Below, piece after piece: positions 26,745 to 37,300 of a stretch of 64,000 nucleotides of DNA. Source of the DNA: Hoylesella loescheii DSM 19665 = JCM 12249 = ATCC 15930 (GTDB taxonomy: Bacteria; Bacteroidota; Bacteroidia; Bacteroidales; Bacteroidaceae); the NCBI RefSeq assembly GCF_000378085.1, contig NZ_KB899212.1:124001-188000 (forward strand), written 5' to 3'. The notes under the pieces were generated by a model. It saw only the letters and a list, made by a program, of their open reading frames with translations, ran no database searches and was not told the DNA's origin. Numbering within the stretch: position 1 is the first letter of the stretch; every line of letters begins with the position of its first letter. The translations under genes and the position numbers were made by a program.

Positions 26745-28166
26745 ATGTACATGCAAGATAATAACCTCAAAGACTGCTTAAAGCACAACGCAAAACCCCA
26801 AATACTTATCGTTGGGGCAGGATTGACAGGCCTTACAGCCGCTCATGTTCTACGAAAGCAGGGCAAAGACGTGTTGGTAATTGAGAAAGAAAACCGCATT
26901 GGCGGACAAATCCGCACCTTTGAAGAGCAAGGATTTGTCTACGAAAGCGGTCCTAACACGGGTATGGTGGCCTATCCCGAGGTGGCCGAATTGTTTGCCG
27001 ACCTCGCCCCATACGGCTGTAAGCTGCTCACGGCATGCGAAGAGGCCAAGCAAAGGTGGATTTGGAAGGGTGGACGTTTTCATGCCTTGCCCGTTGGTTT
27101 GAAAGCTAGCGTGCAAACAACCCTTTTCTCTTGGCACGACAAACTGCGGATATTGGCCGAGCCTTTCAGAAAAGTTGGGACAGACGAAGACGAAAGTGTG
27201 GCACAGCTTGTTAGGCGACGACTGGGCGATTCGTTCGAGCGCTACGCCGTAGACCCATTTATTTCGGGCGTGTATGCAGGTGATCCCGAACGCCTAGTTA
27301 CGCGTTATGCCCTGCCCAAGCTTTATAATTTGGAGCACACATACGGCAGTTTTGTGCGCGGGGCGATAGCGAAGATGCGCCAACCGAAGACGCCGCGCGA
27401 CCTGTTGGCCACCAAAAAAGTGTTCTCGGCCGAAGGTGGCTTGCAGCGTTTGATAGATGCCCTGGGGCGTTCTGTTGGCGAAACGAACATCGTTTTGGGC
27501 GCACAAGACTTGCACTTGCAGCCTACCGAACGGGGCTGGGAGGCAGAATACACACGGGCCGACGGCACTGTTTGCCACGTTGTAGCCCAACAAGTGGTTA
27601 CCACCGTTGGCGCATACGCCCTGCCATCGTTGTTGCCTTTCGCGCCCCAAGATATGATGGATGCCATCACCACCCTGCGTTATGCCCCTGTGGTACAGGT
27701 TAGCGTGGGCTTCGGCGATGTGAACGGACAACGCAATAAGGCCTTCGGCGGACTAGTTCCTTCGTGCGAAAATCGGCGCATATTGGGCGTACTGTTCCCC
27801 GCATCGTGCTTCGAGGGGCGTGCCCCAGTGCAAGGCGACTTGTTCTCGGTGTTCGTTGGGGGCATCAAACACCCCGAAGTGACGGATATGAGCGATGTCG
27901 AGCTAACGCAACTGGTGCTTGCCGAACTGCGCCAGATGTTGCATCTGCCTGCCGATTTGCAGCCCAGTCTGCTTCGAATATTCCGCCATCGACACGCCAT
28001 CCCGCAATACGAGGTTAGCAGTGGTAAGCGTTTCGAAGCCATTAACGCACTGCAAGGCCAGTATAAAGGGCTTATCGTGGGCGGAAACCTACGTAATGGC
28101 ATCGGAATGGCCGACAGAATAAAGCAGGGCGCAGCAATTATTCCGCAAGAATTGGCGAACTTTTGA
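26745..28166 (+). CDS. Protoporphyrinogen oxidase (FAD-dependent, HemY type)
   Basis: The protein has 473 aa. After about 20 leading residues comes the FAD-binding Rossmann motif IVGAGLTGLTAA, then VIEKENRIGGQIRT and ESGPNTGM. The FISGVYAGDPERL block and the C-terminal GLIVGGNLRNGIGMADRI are typical of oxygen-dependent-type protoporphyrinogen oxidases, which oxidise a (copro)porphyrinogen in haem synthesis. In an anaerobe the electron acceptor is uncertain. Two in-frame ATGs (26745, 26751) are possible starts. No other haem gene is adjacent, so in this organism it may serve a partial pathway. Confidence 0.9.
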   Translation: MYMQDNNLKDCLKHNAKPQILIVGAGLTGLTAAHVLRKQGKDVLVIEKENRIGGQIRTFEEQGFVYESGPNTGMVAYPEVAELFADLAPYGCKLLTACEEAKQRWIWKGGRFHALPVGLKASVQTTLFSWHDKLRILAEPFRKVGTDEDESVAQLVRRRLGDSFERYAVDPFISGVYAGDPERLVTRYALPKLYNLEHTYGSFVRGAIAKMRQPKTPRDLLATKKVFSAEGGLQRLIDALGRSVGETNIVLGAQDLHLQPTERGWEAEYTRADGTVCHVVAQQVVTTVGAYALPSLLPFAPQDMMDAITTLRYAPVVQVSVGFGDVNGQRNKAFGGLVPSCENRRILGVLFPASCFEGRAPVQGDLFSVFVGGIKHPEVTDMSDVELTQLVLAELRQMLHLPADLQPSLLRIFRHRHAIPQYEVSSGKRFEAINALQGQYKGLIVGGNLRNGIGMADRIKQGAAIIPQELANF

Positions 28167-28330
28167 AGACAAAAATAAAGATTATCTTTTTGGACAAATA
28201 TATGTCTTGCTGGCTAGCAAATGTAAGATTAAAGCCGTAAAAACAAACAAAAGGGAAGCAAACCCTTATCGCACCATGTCACTTGATACACCAAGCGAAT
28301 TGCAGGCTCCGAAAAAATATTGCCCTTTTA

Positions 28331-28362
28331 TTTGGTGCGTATATAAATATGTTCTATATTTG
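28331..28362 (+). promoter_or_regulatory. Promoter of gdhA
   Basis: TTTG (28331-28334), a 20-nt spacer and TATATTTG (28355-28362) form a textbook Bacteroidetes promoter. The leader is about 50 nt, which fixes the start at 28421 rather than the longer open frame from 28283. Confidence 0.8.
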
Positions 28363-28420
28363 CAGCATCCATTTGACAAATAGTAAGTTTACTAACCCAA
28401 CCATAAAAAAGATTATAACC

Positions 28421-29758
28421 ATGGAAGTGGAGAAAATCATGCAAGAACTGGAGCGCAAGCATCCAGGTGAACCTGAGTTCCTTCAGGCCGTAAAAGAAGT
28501 GCTTGTTTCAATTAAGGACGTGTATAATCAACATCCTGAGTTTGAAAAAGCTAAGATTATCGAGCGGATGGTAGAGCCTGAGCGCGTTATTACTTTCCGT
28601 GTTCCTTGGACCGACGATAAGGGCGAGGTACACGTGAACATTGGTTATCGCGTGCAATTTAACGGCGCTATTGGCCCATACAAGGGCGGATTGCGTTTCC
28701 ATCCCTCTGTAAACCTCTCTATCTTGAAGTTCTTGGGCTTCGAGCAGACATTCAAAAACGCTCTCACCACGTTGCCTATGGGTGGCGGTAAAGGTGGTAG
28801 CGACTTCTCGCCCCGCGGACGCAGCGATGCTGAAATTATGCGTTTCTGCCAAGCTTTCATGACTGAATTGTATCGCCATATTGGTCCCAACGAAGACGTT
28901 CCCGCAGGCGACATCGGCGTTGGAGGTCGCGAAATAGGTTACCTCTTTGGTATGTATCGCAAGCTAACGCACCAATTTGAGGGCGTGCTTACGGGTAAAG
29001 GTCTTGAATGGGGTGGCTCAATCTTCCGTCCAGAGGCAACAGGTTACGGCGCACTTTACTTCGTTAACCAGATGTTACAAACCAAGGGCATCGACATTAA
29101 GGGCAAGACTGTGGCGCTAAGTGGCTTCGGAAACGTGGCTTGGGGTGCTGCAAAGAAGGCCACCGAACTAGGTGCTAAGGTTATAACCATTAGTGGTCCC
29201 GACGGCTATATCCTTGATCCGAACGGCATCAGCGGTGAAAAGATCGAGTATATGCTCGAACTTCGCAATAGCGGCAACGACATTTGCGCTCCATACGCAG
29301 ATAAGTTCCCCGGTTCTACGTTCTTTGCTGGCAAGAAGCCTTGGGAAACAAAGGCAGACATCTACTTGCCTTGCGCTACCCAAAACGAACTCAATGGCGA
29401 AGACGCCGACAAGATTTTGGCTGTCAAACCCGTTTGTGTGGCTGAGGTTTCGAACATGGGTTGTACCGCCGAAGCTGCCGAGAAGTTTGTTGCTACCAAA
29501 ACGTTGTTCGCACCTGGAAAGGCTGTTAACGCTGGTGGCGTAGCTACTTCGGGTCTTGAAATGACGCAGAACTCTCTACGTTTGGGATGGACAGGCAAGG
29601 AAGTTGACGAACGCTTGCACCACATCATGTCGTCGATACACGAGCAATGTGTGAAGTATGGCACAGAAGCCAACGGTTATATCGACTACGTGAAGGGCGC
29701 TAACATCGCCGGCTTTATGAAGGTTGCTCACGCCATGATGGCTCAGGGCATCGCATAA
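28421..29758 (+). CDS. gdhA: Glutamate dehydrogenase
   Basis: The protein has 445 aa, the usual length of hexameric bacterial enzymes, and interconverts 2-oxoglutarate plus ammonium and glutamate. The substrate-binding block PYKGGLRFHPSVN, PMGGGKGGSDFSPRGRSD with the catalytic Lys, and the nucleotide-fold GFGNVAWGAA are intact. Residues after the glycine-rich turn suggest NADP use, but I would not exclude dual specificity. It has its own strong promoter and is a main ammonium-assimilation route in Bacteroidales (family knowledge). Confidence 0.96.
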   Translation: MEVEKIMQELERKHPGEPEFLQAVKEVLVSIKDVYNQHPEFEKAKIIERMVEPERVITFRVPWTDDKGEVHVNIGYRVQFNGAIGPYKGGLRFHPSVNLSILKFLGFEQTFKNALTTLPMGGGKGGSDFSPRGRSDAEIMRFCQAFMTELYRHIGPNEDVPAGDIGVGGREIGYLFGMYRKLTHQFEGVLTGKGLEWGGSIFRPEATGYGALYFVNQMLQTKGIDIKGKTVALSGFGNVAWGAAKKATELGAKVITISGPDGYILDPNGISGEKIEYMLELRNSGNDICAPYADKFPGSTFFAGKKPWETKADIYLPCATQNELNGEDADKILAVKPVCVAEVSNMGCTAEAAEKFVATKTLFAPGKAVNAGGVATSGLEMTQNSLRLGWTGKEVDERLHHIMSSIHEQCVKYGTEANGYIDYVKGANIAGFMKVAHAMMAQGIA

Positions 29759-29884
29759 AGCATATAGATAATACAGAATTAGAGTGTTGCGCACCCGCAT
29801 TCCTTGGGCAGAAGGAGCGGCAATCCGTGCCAAAGGTGGTGCATCGGGGTGCGACAAACCTCAATAATCATAAAATCAAGCAAC

Positions 29885-30517
29885 GTGACGCAATTAAGAA
29901 AAGTATTGTTAGTTGCACTTATCATTGGAGGCTTTATCTCTTTGCACGCACAGCAGAGAGGTAAAGCCTCTTTTTATTCACGCCGAGCAACTGGCGCGCG
30001 AACAAGTAGTGGTGAACGATTGCACCATGATGCCTTTACTTGCGCCCATCGAACGCATCCTTTCGGTACGTTATTGAAGGTGAAAAACCTAACTAACGGT
30101 AAGGAAGTTGTGGTTCGTGTGAACGACCGTGGACCTTTTGGACGCGGCCGTATCGTGGACTTGTCGTGGGGTGCAGCTAAGGCATTGGGTATGCTTTCCA
30201 AGGGTGTCGTACCCGTAGAGGTTACGCCTGTGAAGAATGGCGATGTGTCTTTGGAGGATGAAAACTTAACTTCAACCCGACATCTGAAGTATGACTCGGA
30301 GAAACGAGATACAAAGTTCAAAGCGAAAAAGAAGGGAAAGCATAAGAAAAAGAAAGCTTCTACCATTGGAAGAAAACACAAGTCGAAAGGCGCTAAGGTA
30401 AAAGGTAGTGCCAAAAGACATCACTCTGCTACGGGCAAAACCGTTAAATCGAAGAAGAAACACGTAAAATCTAAGACCAAGAAGGGAAAGAAAGGTAAGA
30501 AAAGAGGTAGGCGATAG
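29885..30517 (+). CDS. RlpA-like double-psi beta-barrel protein with a Lys-rich tail
   Basis: I take the GTG at 29885, directly before a signal peptide ([20 protein letters not shown]); the ATG at 29804 would put about 27 non-signal residues in front. The result is 210 aa. Residues about 25-110 form an RlpA domain ([51 protein letters not shown] with the catalytic-type Asp). RlpA proteins bind or cleave denuded glycan strands of peptidoglycan. The last 75 residues are extremely Lys-rich ([10 protein letters not shown] and similar), which is unusual and may bind cell-wall or nucleic-acid polyanions. A downstream cell-wall role is inferred. Confidence 0.85.
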   Translation: MTQLRKVLLVALIIGGFISLHAQQRGKASFYSRRATGARTSSGERLHHDAFTCAHRTHPFGTLLKVKNLTNGKEVVVRVNDRGPFGRGRIVDLSWGAAKALGMLSKGVVPVEVTPVKNGDVSLEDENLTSTRHLKYDSEKRDTKFKAKKKGKHKKKKASTIGRKHKSKGAKVKGSAKRHHSATGKTVKSKKKHVKSKTKKGKKGKKRGRR

Positions 30518-30805
30518 CGATGCCAAAGGATATTTGGTCGTCGCTAGGTTGTCAACAATTGGTCTTTTTTCTTGGGCTGATTGGGGTAGTATCTATGCCC
30601 GATAGGACTGTTTGCAGGGGTTGATTGCACTGCTTAAAATGCTAGAAACTTTGGCAAAAGTAGGGCATAATGGTCTGTCCTTGTCTTGTACCAAGCGGCC
30701 AATAAAAGTCAGATAGCCTAGAAGAGATAGCAATATTGCTGACAAAAAGCCCCAAGAAACCTGTTTGAATCACTTTCCACCCTTCAAGTTAAAACCTTTT
30801 ATGTT

Positions 30806-31396
30806 ATGGAAAAGCAAAGACAACAAGAGCTGGCCGAACTTAAACCGACGGCCGAAATGATGGACGAAGAACAGTTTTGGACCATCGTACAAACCGCAGT
30901 AGACGAGGCTGGCGACGACGAAGACGAGTATTTGGAAGTTGTAAAACGCGAACTGAGCAAACTGTCGTTAAAAGAAATGGTTGGATTTAGGCTTCGCACC
31001 GACAAGCTTCTTTACGATAGTTACAACTCTGAGATGTGTTGCGCCGCGTATTTGATGAATGGTGGCTGTTCGGACGATGGCTTCGAGTATTTCCGTTTGT
31101 GGGTTATATCGCGCGGACGTAAGGCTTACGAGGCAGCTATGGCCAACCCCGACAACCTCATCGACTATATTGCTGATGGTGCCGAGATAGACTTTTTTGA
31201 GTTCGAGCTGTTCTGGTTTGTGGCGTTAGAGGCGTTCGAAGAGTCCGTTGATGCTGAGTTGTACGACTATATTGACTACGACAACTTCAAAACTTGTGAG
31301 GGTTATTATCCCAATTTCGAATTTAATTGGGAAGAAGATGAACCTGAATCAATGCAAAAATTATGCCCACGCCTCTTCGAAAGGTTCGGGGAATAA
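30806..31396 (+). CDS. DUF4240 domain protein
   Basis: The protein has 196 aa, acidic and cytoplasmic. MDEEQFWTIVQTA at the start and the FRLWVISRGRKAYEAAMANPDNL block are hallmarks of the DUF4240 family, whose function is unknown; members are common in Bacteroidetes and actinobacteria. It stands alone, 288 nt after the RlpA-like gene, and ends in a shared terminator region facing the TlpA-like gene. Confidence 0.85.
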   Translation: MEKQRQQELAELKPTAEMMDEEQFWTIVQTAVDEAGDDEDEYLEVVKRELSKLSLKEMVGFRLRTDKLLYDSYNSEMCCAAYLMNGGCSDDGFEYFRLWVISRGRKAYEAAMANPDNLIDYIADGAEIDFFEFELFWFVALEAFEESVDAELYDYIDYDNFKTCEGYYPNFEFNWEEDEPESMQKLCPRLFERFGE

Positions 31397-31602
31397 CGGT
31401 CATTTTGCATTAACCATTTCGCGTTTGGCTATTGTCCAAGCGGTTAAAGCTACGAAATTGGGCTGGTTAGGCTCACCGATTAGGTAATGCGATGGCTTTT
31501 AAGTCGATCTAGGCAATCAGGCTAATCGGATTGGTTTGACTTATCCTGTCAGTCCGACATTTACGTTCGAGGAAACCAATAAAACTAATAACCCAATCAA
31601 TA

Positions 31603-31655
31603 AGCAGGCTAATCGCTCCCATACGATTAGCCTGCTTTGTTGTTTTTGTTTTATT
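31603..31655 (+). terminator. Terminator after the DUF4240 gene
   Basis: AAGCAGGCTAATCG (31603-31616) and CGATTAGCCTGCTT (31625-31638) form a perfect 14-bp stem with an 8-nt loop, followed by TGTTGTTTTTGTTTTATTTT. It can also serve the convergent operon. Confidence 0.85.
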
Positions 31656-31672
31656 TTATCTCACGTCAATGG

Positions 31673-32842
31673 CTATTTTGCCACCGCTTTTTTCACCGCT
31701 TCGTAGATTCTATTTCCTCGTAAGTCTTTGGCGATGATGGCTCCTTCGGGCGAAACGAGTAATATTTGGGGGATGCTCACGATGGAATAATCATCCATAA
31801 CCTTTTTACGCGCATTGCCTTTAAGCAAAAGGTGATTCCAAACAGCACCGTCTTCCTTGATGGCTTTTAGCCATTCGGCCTTTTTAAAGTCGGTAGACAC
31901 GCCCAAGATAGTGAAGTTTTTGCCTTTGAAAGCATTGAAAGTCTTGAGCAAAATAGGCGTTTCTTTCCTACACCAGGTGCAAGAAGAGCTCCAGAAATCT
32001 ACCAAAACATACTTCCCTTTGAAGTCGGATAGGCTCAAAGACTTACCTGCCTTATCTTCTCCCACTATTGCAGGAGCCGTTTGTCCCACAATCGTCAGTT
32101 CCAGCGCGTTTAGCTTTTGCGTTGCCAATGTGTAATACCAAGTTTGCTTCGCTTCAGCATCCGACCCCTCAACGATCTGCCTCGCATAGGCAAGGTCTGT
32201 GCGATTGGTGATGTTTACGTTCTGCAACCTGTGCGTATAATAAAGGTATAGGCCGAATGCAGTACCTTGATGGCGCTCAATCTCATTGCCCAGCCACTGG
32301 CGCAACTGTTCGTAAGCACGGTCGTAGATAGATGCCGTACTGCTTTTAATACGTTGCATCTCGCGCTCGTCATTACGATCTCTCGCCGCATAGAACATCT
32401 GATCTAGTGAATCGAGCGTGTGTTTGTTGCCCGCGCTGTCTTTCTGATGCTTGAAAAGAGCGTATTGCGCGTTGAGTTTTACGTTGGGATTGTCGACGAT
32501 TATTGGTCCATTACCATTTCTAGAAACCGTCAATTGGTTATTGCCGTTAGCTAAAAACAGGAAGGCACCTTGTTCGAAGCAGCTCTCCATTTCGTTAGGG
32601 TTGAACGCAGGCGACATAAAGAAGAGTCGTGTAGTAAGCGTATCGTTGCGATAAGTAAAGCTGCCGTCCTCCACTTTAAACGAATCTACTGGCTGAACGT
32701 AGCCATAGTGTTCGTCTTCAACGATGAATAGATACAGCTTCTTGATGTTCTTGTCGGTCACAAGACCTGTTACGCTCATGCCCGTGGCTGTCGCTTGGAG
32801 AACAAGGCCTAGAAGGAGGGTGAGCAAAGATAGTCGTTTCAT
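31673..32842 (-). CDS. DUF4369 / TlpA-like thioredoxin-fold protein
   Basis: The protein has 389 aa from the ATG at 32842, which has AAAGG 7-8 nt upstream; an earlier ATG at 32857 would overlap the susD-like stop. A signal peptide ends near ATATG. Residues 25-150 form the beta-rich DUF4369 domain seen before TlpA domains in Bacteroidetes. The last 130 residues are a thioredoxin fold with the active site SSSCTWCRKE (CxxC). It likely reduces disulfides in the periplasm. It is the last gene of the SusC-SusD operon, so it may help fold or protect a surface protein or act on the imported ligand. Confidence 0.88.
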   Translation of the reverse strand: MKRLSLLTLLLGLVLQATATGMSVTGLVTDKNIKKLYLFIVEDEHYGYVQPVDSFKVEDGSFTYRNDTLTTRLFFMSPAFNPNEMESCFEQGAFLFLANGNNQLTVSRNGNGPIIVDNPNVKLNAQYALFKHQKDSAGNKHTLDSLDQMFYAARDRNDEREMQRIKSSTASIYDRAYEQLRQWLGNEIERHQGTAFGLYLYYTHRLQNVNITNRTDLAYARQIVEGSDAEAKQTWYYTLATQKLNALELTIVGQTAPAIVGEDKAGKSLSLSDFKGKYVLVDFWSSSCTWCRKETPILLKTFNAFKGKNFTILGVSTDFKKAEWLKAIKEDGAVWNHLLLKGNARKKVMDDYSIVSIPQILLVSPEGAIIAKDLRGNRIYEAVKKAVAK

Positions 32843-32846
32843 ATTA

Positions 32847-34247
32847 TTACCTTTCATTTTGTGTCATACTATTTGCATTAAATCGCATCACCCTTTGCGG
32901 AATGGGTAACACGTATTTTGGGTCGTTGGGTGGCAATGTCCATGTTTCTGTTGCGCCAACGTGTTGCACCGTCGTGGCGAAACGTGGGTCTAGGTTGAGC
33001 CTTTTCAAGTCGATGAGCCGTAAGAAACCATTGAAGGCCAGCTCGCGACGACGTTCTTCGAGCACAAAGCTTAGCACGCTGTCTTTGTCGGCTAACGAAA
33101 CGTGGGCGTTTTCCTTTATACGATGGTCGCGCAGTTTATTTACTAGTGCCATGGCTCGCTGCAAATTGCCCACGCGCGCTTCGCATTCGGCGGCGATGAG
33201 AAACAGTTCGGGCGTATTTACAGCCGTATTGGCTCGCACGAAAGGTGCCCATATCGGATGTGGAAGCAGGTTGCCGCGATAAGTTTCAGGCATGAAAAGC
33301 ACCTTACGCATGTCGCTATCAGGGTACATTTTCAGCAGACTGTCTGATGGAAACGCCTTCGAACTAACCCCAAAGATATAGGGAGCGTACTTAATAAAGA
33401 TGCTTTCGGGGTTGGCATCGGCATCAGGAACGTTGGTGCGACCAATCATTCCCGCAGGTTTTACCACCGCATACTGGGTGAGATTCAGCAGCGTGTCGTG
33501 TCTGGCTATTACCCCATTGGCCACCTTTAAAGCCTCTGTGTAGTTACCCATGTATAGGTAAACCCTAGCCATAAGTCCGCGTGCGGCATCTTTCGTGGCA
33601 TGAAAAGCGTTGGTGCTGATCTCTTCTGGTAAGCCAGTTTCAGCCTCATAGAGGTCGGCCAATATCTGTTGATATACGCTTTTCACGCTAGCTCGCGTAA
33701 GGTTTGTTTGTGATATGTCGGCGTTAAGCAGCAAGGGCACGCCCGCATCTCCTTCGGCCGTGGGCTCGTTATAGTGTTTGGCGTAACCGTTAACGAGGTA
33801 TAGATAGTCCAACGCACGATTAACGAGCGCTTCGCCACGTATGGCCGACTTCTCTTCGGTGGTGCCTTCGATGGCATCCATCACTTCACGAATCACCACG
33901 TTATTGGTGAAGATGCGCGAATAGGCCGAAAACCAGAACGTATCGTCTTCACCGTCGCCGAACACCTGTTTGTCGAAGGTGTAGAGGCGTTTGATGTATG
34001 GTGTGATGGTATTTAACCCTGGAGTACTCGAGTTGAGGGCCGTATCTGGCAAAAAGCAGTCGTCGGTGAGGTAGCAGGGATAGGTTTCGGTAATCTTTTG
34101 TATGTTGGGATGACTGATCATGCTCCTGTAATCGACGGCCGTTTCGGGTATTCTCTCCCCTTTAGGCTTAATGTCGAGATACGAGTCGCAGGCGCATAGC
34201 AGTGCAACTAGTGCCATGGTGGCAAGGATGTGGTATGTTGTTCTCAT
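32847..34247 (-). CDS. SusD/RagB-family surface lipoprotein (first pair)
   Basis: The protein has 466 aa from the ATG at 34247, just before a signal peptide with an LLCAC lipobox and the typical DSYLDIKPKGE start. Helical TPR-like repeats and the C-terminal block (LFLIAAECEARVGN, RRRELAFNGFLRLIDLKR, NPKYVLPIPQRVMRFN) are family hallmarks. SusD lipoproteins cap the SusC barrel and bind the ligand. It lies between the SusC-like and TlpA-like genes. The ligand is unknown; no glycosidase is near. Confidence 0.9.
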   Translation of the reverse strand: MRTTYHILATMALVALLCACDSYLDIKPKGERIPETAVDYRSMISHPNIQKITETYPCYLTDDCFLPDTALNSSTPGLNTITPYIKRLYTFDKQVFGDGEDDTFWFSAYSRIFTNNVVIREVMDAIEGTTEEKSAIRGEALVNRALDYLYLVNGYAKHYNEPTAEGDAGVPLLLNADISQTNLTRASVKSVYQQILADLYEAETGLPEEISTNAFHATKDAARGLMARVYLYMGNYTEALKVANGVIARHDTLLNLTQYAVVKPAGMIGRTNVPDADANPESIFIKYAPYIFGVSSKAFPSDSLLKMYPDSDMRKVLFMPETYRGNLLPHPIWAPFVRANTAVNTPELFLIAAECEARVGNLQRAMALVNKLRDHRIKENAHVSLADKDSVLSFVLEERRRELAFNGFLRLIDLKRLNLDPRFATTVQHVGATETWTLPPNDPKYVLPIPQRVMRFNANSMTQNER

Positions 34248-34305
34248 CTTTGTTTTACGTTTTGGGTGGGTTTTATAAATCACCTTTGATGGGCTGTGCA
34301 CATCT

Positions 34306-37300
34306 TTAGAATGTGGCAGACAGTCCGAATGTCCATGTTGCAGGGGTTGGAATGGTACGCATACCCCATCCGTAGCCTGTGGTTCCTAGTGCTTCGGGGT
34401 CTATTCCATAGTTGTTGGCGGTCCAAGTGAGCAAGTTTTGTGCTTGCAACGTTAAGGCCAGCTGCGACAGTCTACACTTACTAACGAGCTGTTGGGGTAC
34501 GCGATAGGTGAGCGACAGATGGCGAAGCTTGGCATAGTCGGCCTTAAACACGTGGCGGTCGGCCGCATACCATGGGTGTCTCATTGTTGCTAGGTCTAGC
34601 GCATAGCCGGTAAATGCAGGCGTTGCGTCTGGGTTTCGTTCGTCGCCTGGTTGTCGCCAGATATTGCGCATTTCTTTGTTGGGGTTGAGATGCGAGGGTT
34701 CTGACACGAAAGGAGCAGGCTCCGTGCGCAACACGTTGCCGCCGTAGAACATGAACATGAACGACAATTCGAAGTCTTTATAGGCGATGGTGTTGGTAAA
34801 CGAACCGCTATATGTGGGGTGACGAGTGCCCGAGTGGACAAGATCCGATAAGTTGCTCACTTGCGAATCGGTTCTGCTGCCACCGTCTACATAGTAGCGT
34901 GGCGTTCCATCGGTGGGCGAAAGACCTGCGTAACGGAAGCTGAAGATCGACCCGAGCGGATGTCCCTTAACGGCAGCAAAGCCACTTGTGTACGAATGAA
35001 CGTTGGGATTAGAGTCCTCCACGTCGTCGAGCGTGTTCTTGTTGCAGCCAAAATTCATGCCCGTTGTCCACCTTAGGTTTCGCGTTTGCAGGTTAACGCT
35101 GTTCAACGACACTTCTATACCTCTGTTGGTCATGTTGCCATAGTTCAGCGTCAGCTGCCTAAACCCTAGTGTGGGGTCGGCATCTCGTTGGGCCAAGAGG
35201 TCGGTTGAATGCTTGTGATACACCTCGATGCTACCCGAGAGGCGATTGTTGAGCACGGCAAAGTCGAGTCCCAAGTTGGTGGTAGCGGTTTTTTCCCAAC
35301 GCAAGGTGTAGTTGGGCGGACTCTTAATTTCGGCTCCAAAGTCTTTGCTCCATGGGTTATATTGGGCCGCATTTAGCGTAACGAAGGGGCCGGCACCACG
35401 TGGTACGTTTCCGCCGATACCGTAAGTGAGGCGAAGCGTGAGGTTGTTTAGCCATGGCAGTTTGCCTTCAAGGAAGCGCTCTTTGGATGCATGCCATGCA
35501 CCACCCACCGACCAAAGTGGCCGATATTGGTAGCGCGGGTCGGTTCCGAAGAGGTTCGACTGGTCTATACGTATGCTCGCCGTGAGGTTATACTTGCTGT
35601 CGAAGGCGTATGCAGCGTTGGCATAGAAGGACACATATCGGTTTTCGATCTCGTTTATCCAGTTGTTGCCACTGCTCGACCAGCTGAAATTGCCCGAGAG
35701 CGACTCTGTTCCCTTGAGGTTGGTCAGGCTAACGGGGTCTACAGGTTTGTAAGCCAGCGTGCTCTCGTCAAAGCCCATGTAATACACCGAGGTGTTTGTG
35801 CTCCTTGTTCTGCGCCGTTCGCCGCCGGCAAGAGTAATGATGCTGTGTGGGCCGAAGTCGCGGTTGAAGTTGAGTTGTGCACGCAAGGTGTATGCGTCGG
35901 CATCGCCCCTGCTCTCCGAATAGTGTGCGCCCTCTGGCACGTTAAGTGTCAGTCGCTTGGTGGTAGGGTTGTATTTGGCGGCATCGTTAATTTTGTTGCG
36001 CACGTAATACGACCGTGCACTGAATATCTCCGTTGTTTTATCAGACGAGTTTTCGGTTTGGAAACGCATGTCGAAGTTAAGCCCCTTGATAATCTTAACG
36101 TTGAGGCCCAACATCAGCCGATAATATTTCTCGTTGCTTTTGTATCGCTCTTCGCTGCGATTGGTTATGGGGCTGTAATGCTCGTCTTTAAGTCCCAGTT
36201 CTAGAAGTCGGTTCAATTCCCATTCCGACTTATAGGTCGGCACGTTCAGGGGATTGCCGTTTTCGTCTTTCAACATGGTATACGAAGGTTGGTTTCGATA
36301 CATGTCGGCATACGTTCCCATGCCCCTGTCGCTGTTGGTGTTGTTAAAGTTCATCGTGAAAGCCGCCTCGGCGCTAAGCCAATTCGTCAGTCTGATGTTG
36401 TCTCTAAGCGTAGCCCCGAAGCGTTCCGTTTGGTTATAGCGGGCGCTATAGCGGTTACCCGCGTAGTTAAGGGTGAACACATAGCGGTTAATGTCGTTGC
36501 CTCCGCTTAGGCTAAGGTTGTGTTGGTGCTCGATACCTGTTTGCGCATAGAAGTCTTCCAGTTGCTTGCGGTTGTTCAGGTTACGATATTTTTCCAACCC
36601 TTGTTGAAACGTTTGCTCGTCGATAAGTCCGTCGCGGTGCTTATAGAGCAACTCCGAAACGGGATTGAGATAATAGTTTTTGGGGAGCATGTCGTAGGGT
36701 ATGGAGTTGTATTTGAAACCATACACTTGCAGGTCTACCAGCTCGCGACTATCCATCAGGTTCAGATAGTCCATGTTGGGTTTAGGCGTGAACTTCACGC
36801 TGGCATCATATCTCACCGTGGTTTTAGGACTTTCCTTGGCATCGATGGTGGTGATAACGATAACGCCATTGGCTGCCCGCGCACCATAAATTGAGGCAGC
36901 GGCAGCATCTTTCAGTACGGTTATCGACTTGATGGTAGATGGGTTGATGCTGCCTATATCTCCCTCGAAGGGCAAACCGTCTACAACGAAGAGCGGGCGA
37001 TAGGCGTTGGCACCGCCGTTAAGTGTCGACATACCACGTATATATAGGTTGCCGTTTTGCTGCATCATACCAGGCACCATGCCTTCAATACGTGCCAAGA
37101 TGTTGGTTTGTAGCTTACCTTTCAACTTTTCGGGCGTAACGATGTTAAACGAACCCGTTGTGCGTTCGCGCGAGATGCTTTGGTAGCCCGTAACCACCAC
37201 GTCTTTAAGGGCCTGTTCGCCTGCGTTCATAGCGATACGGAAGTTTGTTCGTTGGCCGATGTTTACGGTTTGTGTGGCCATACCCACGTAAGTGAAGGTT

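Noticed and set aside
28283..28420. N-terminal extension of glutamate dehydrogenase
   Set aside because: A consensus promoter at 28331-28362 lies inside it, and the family starts at the ATG at 28421.
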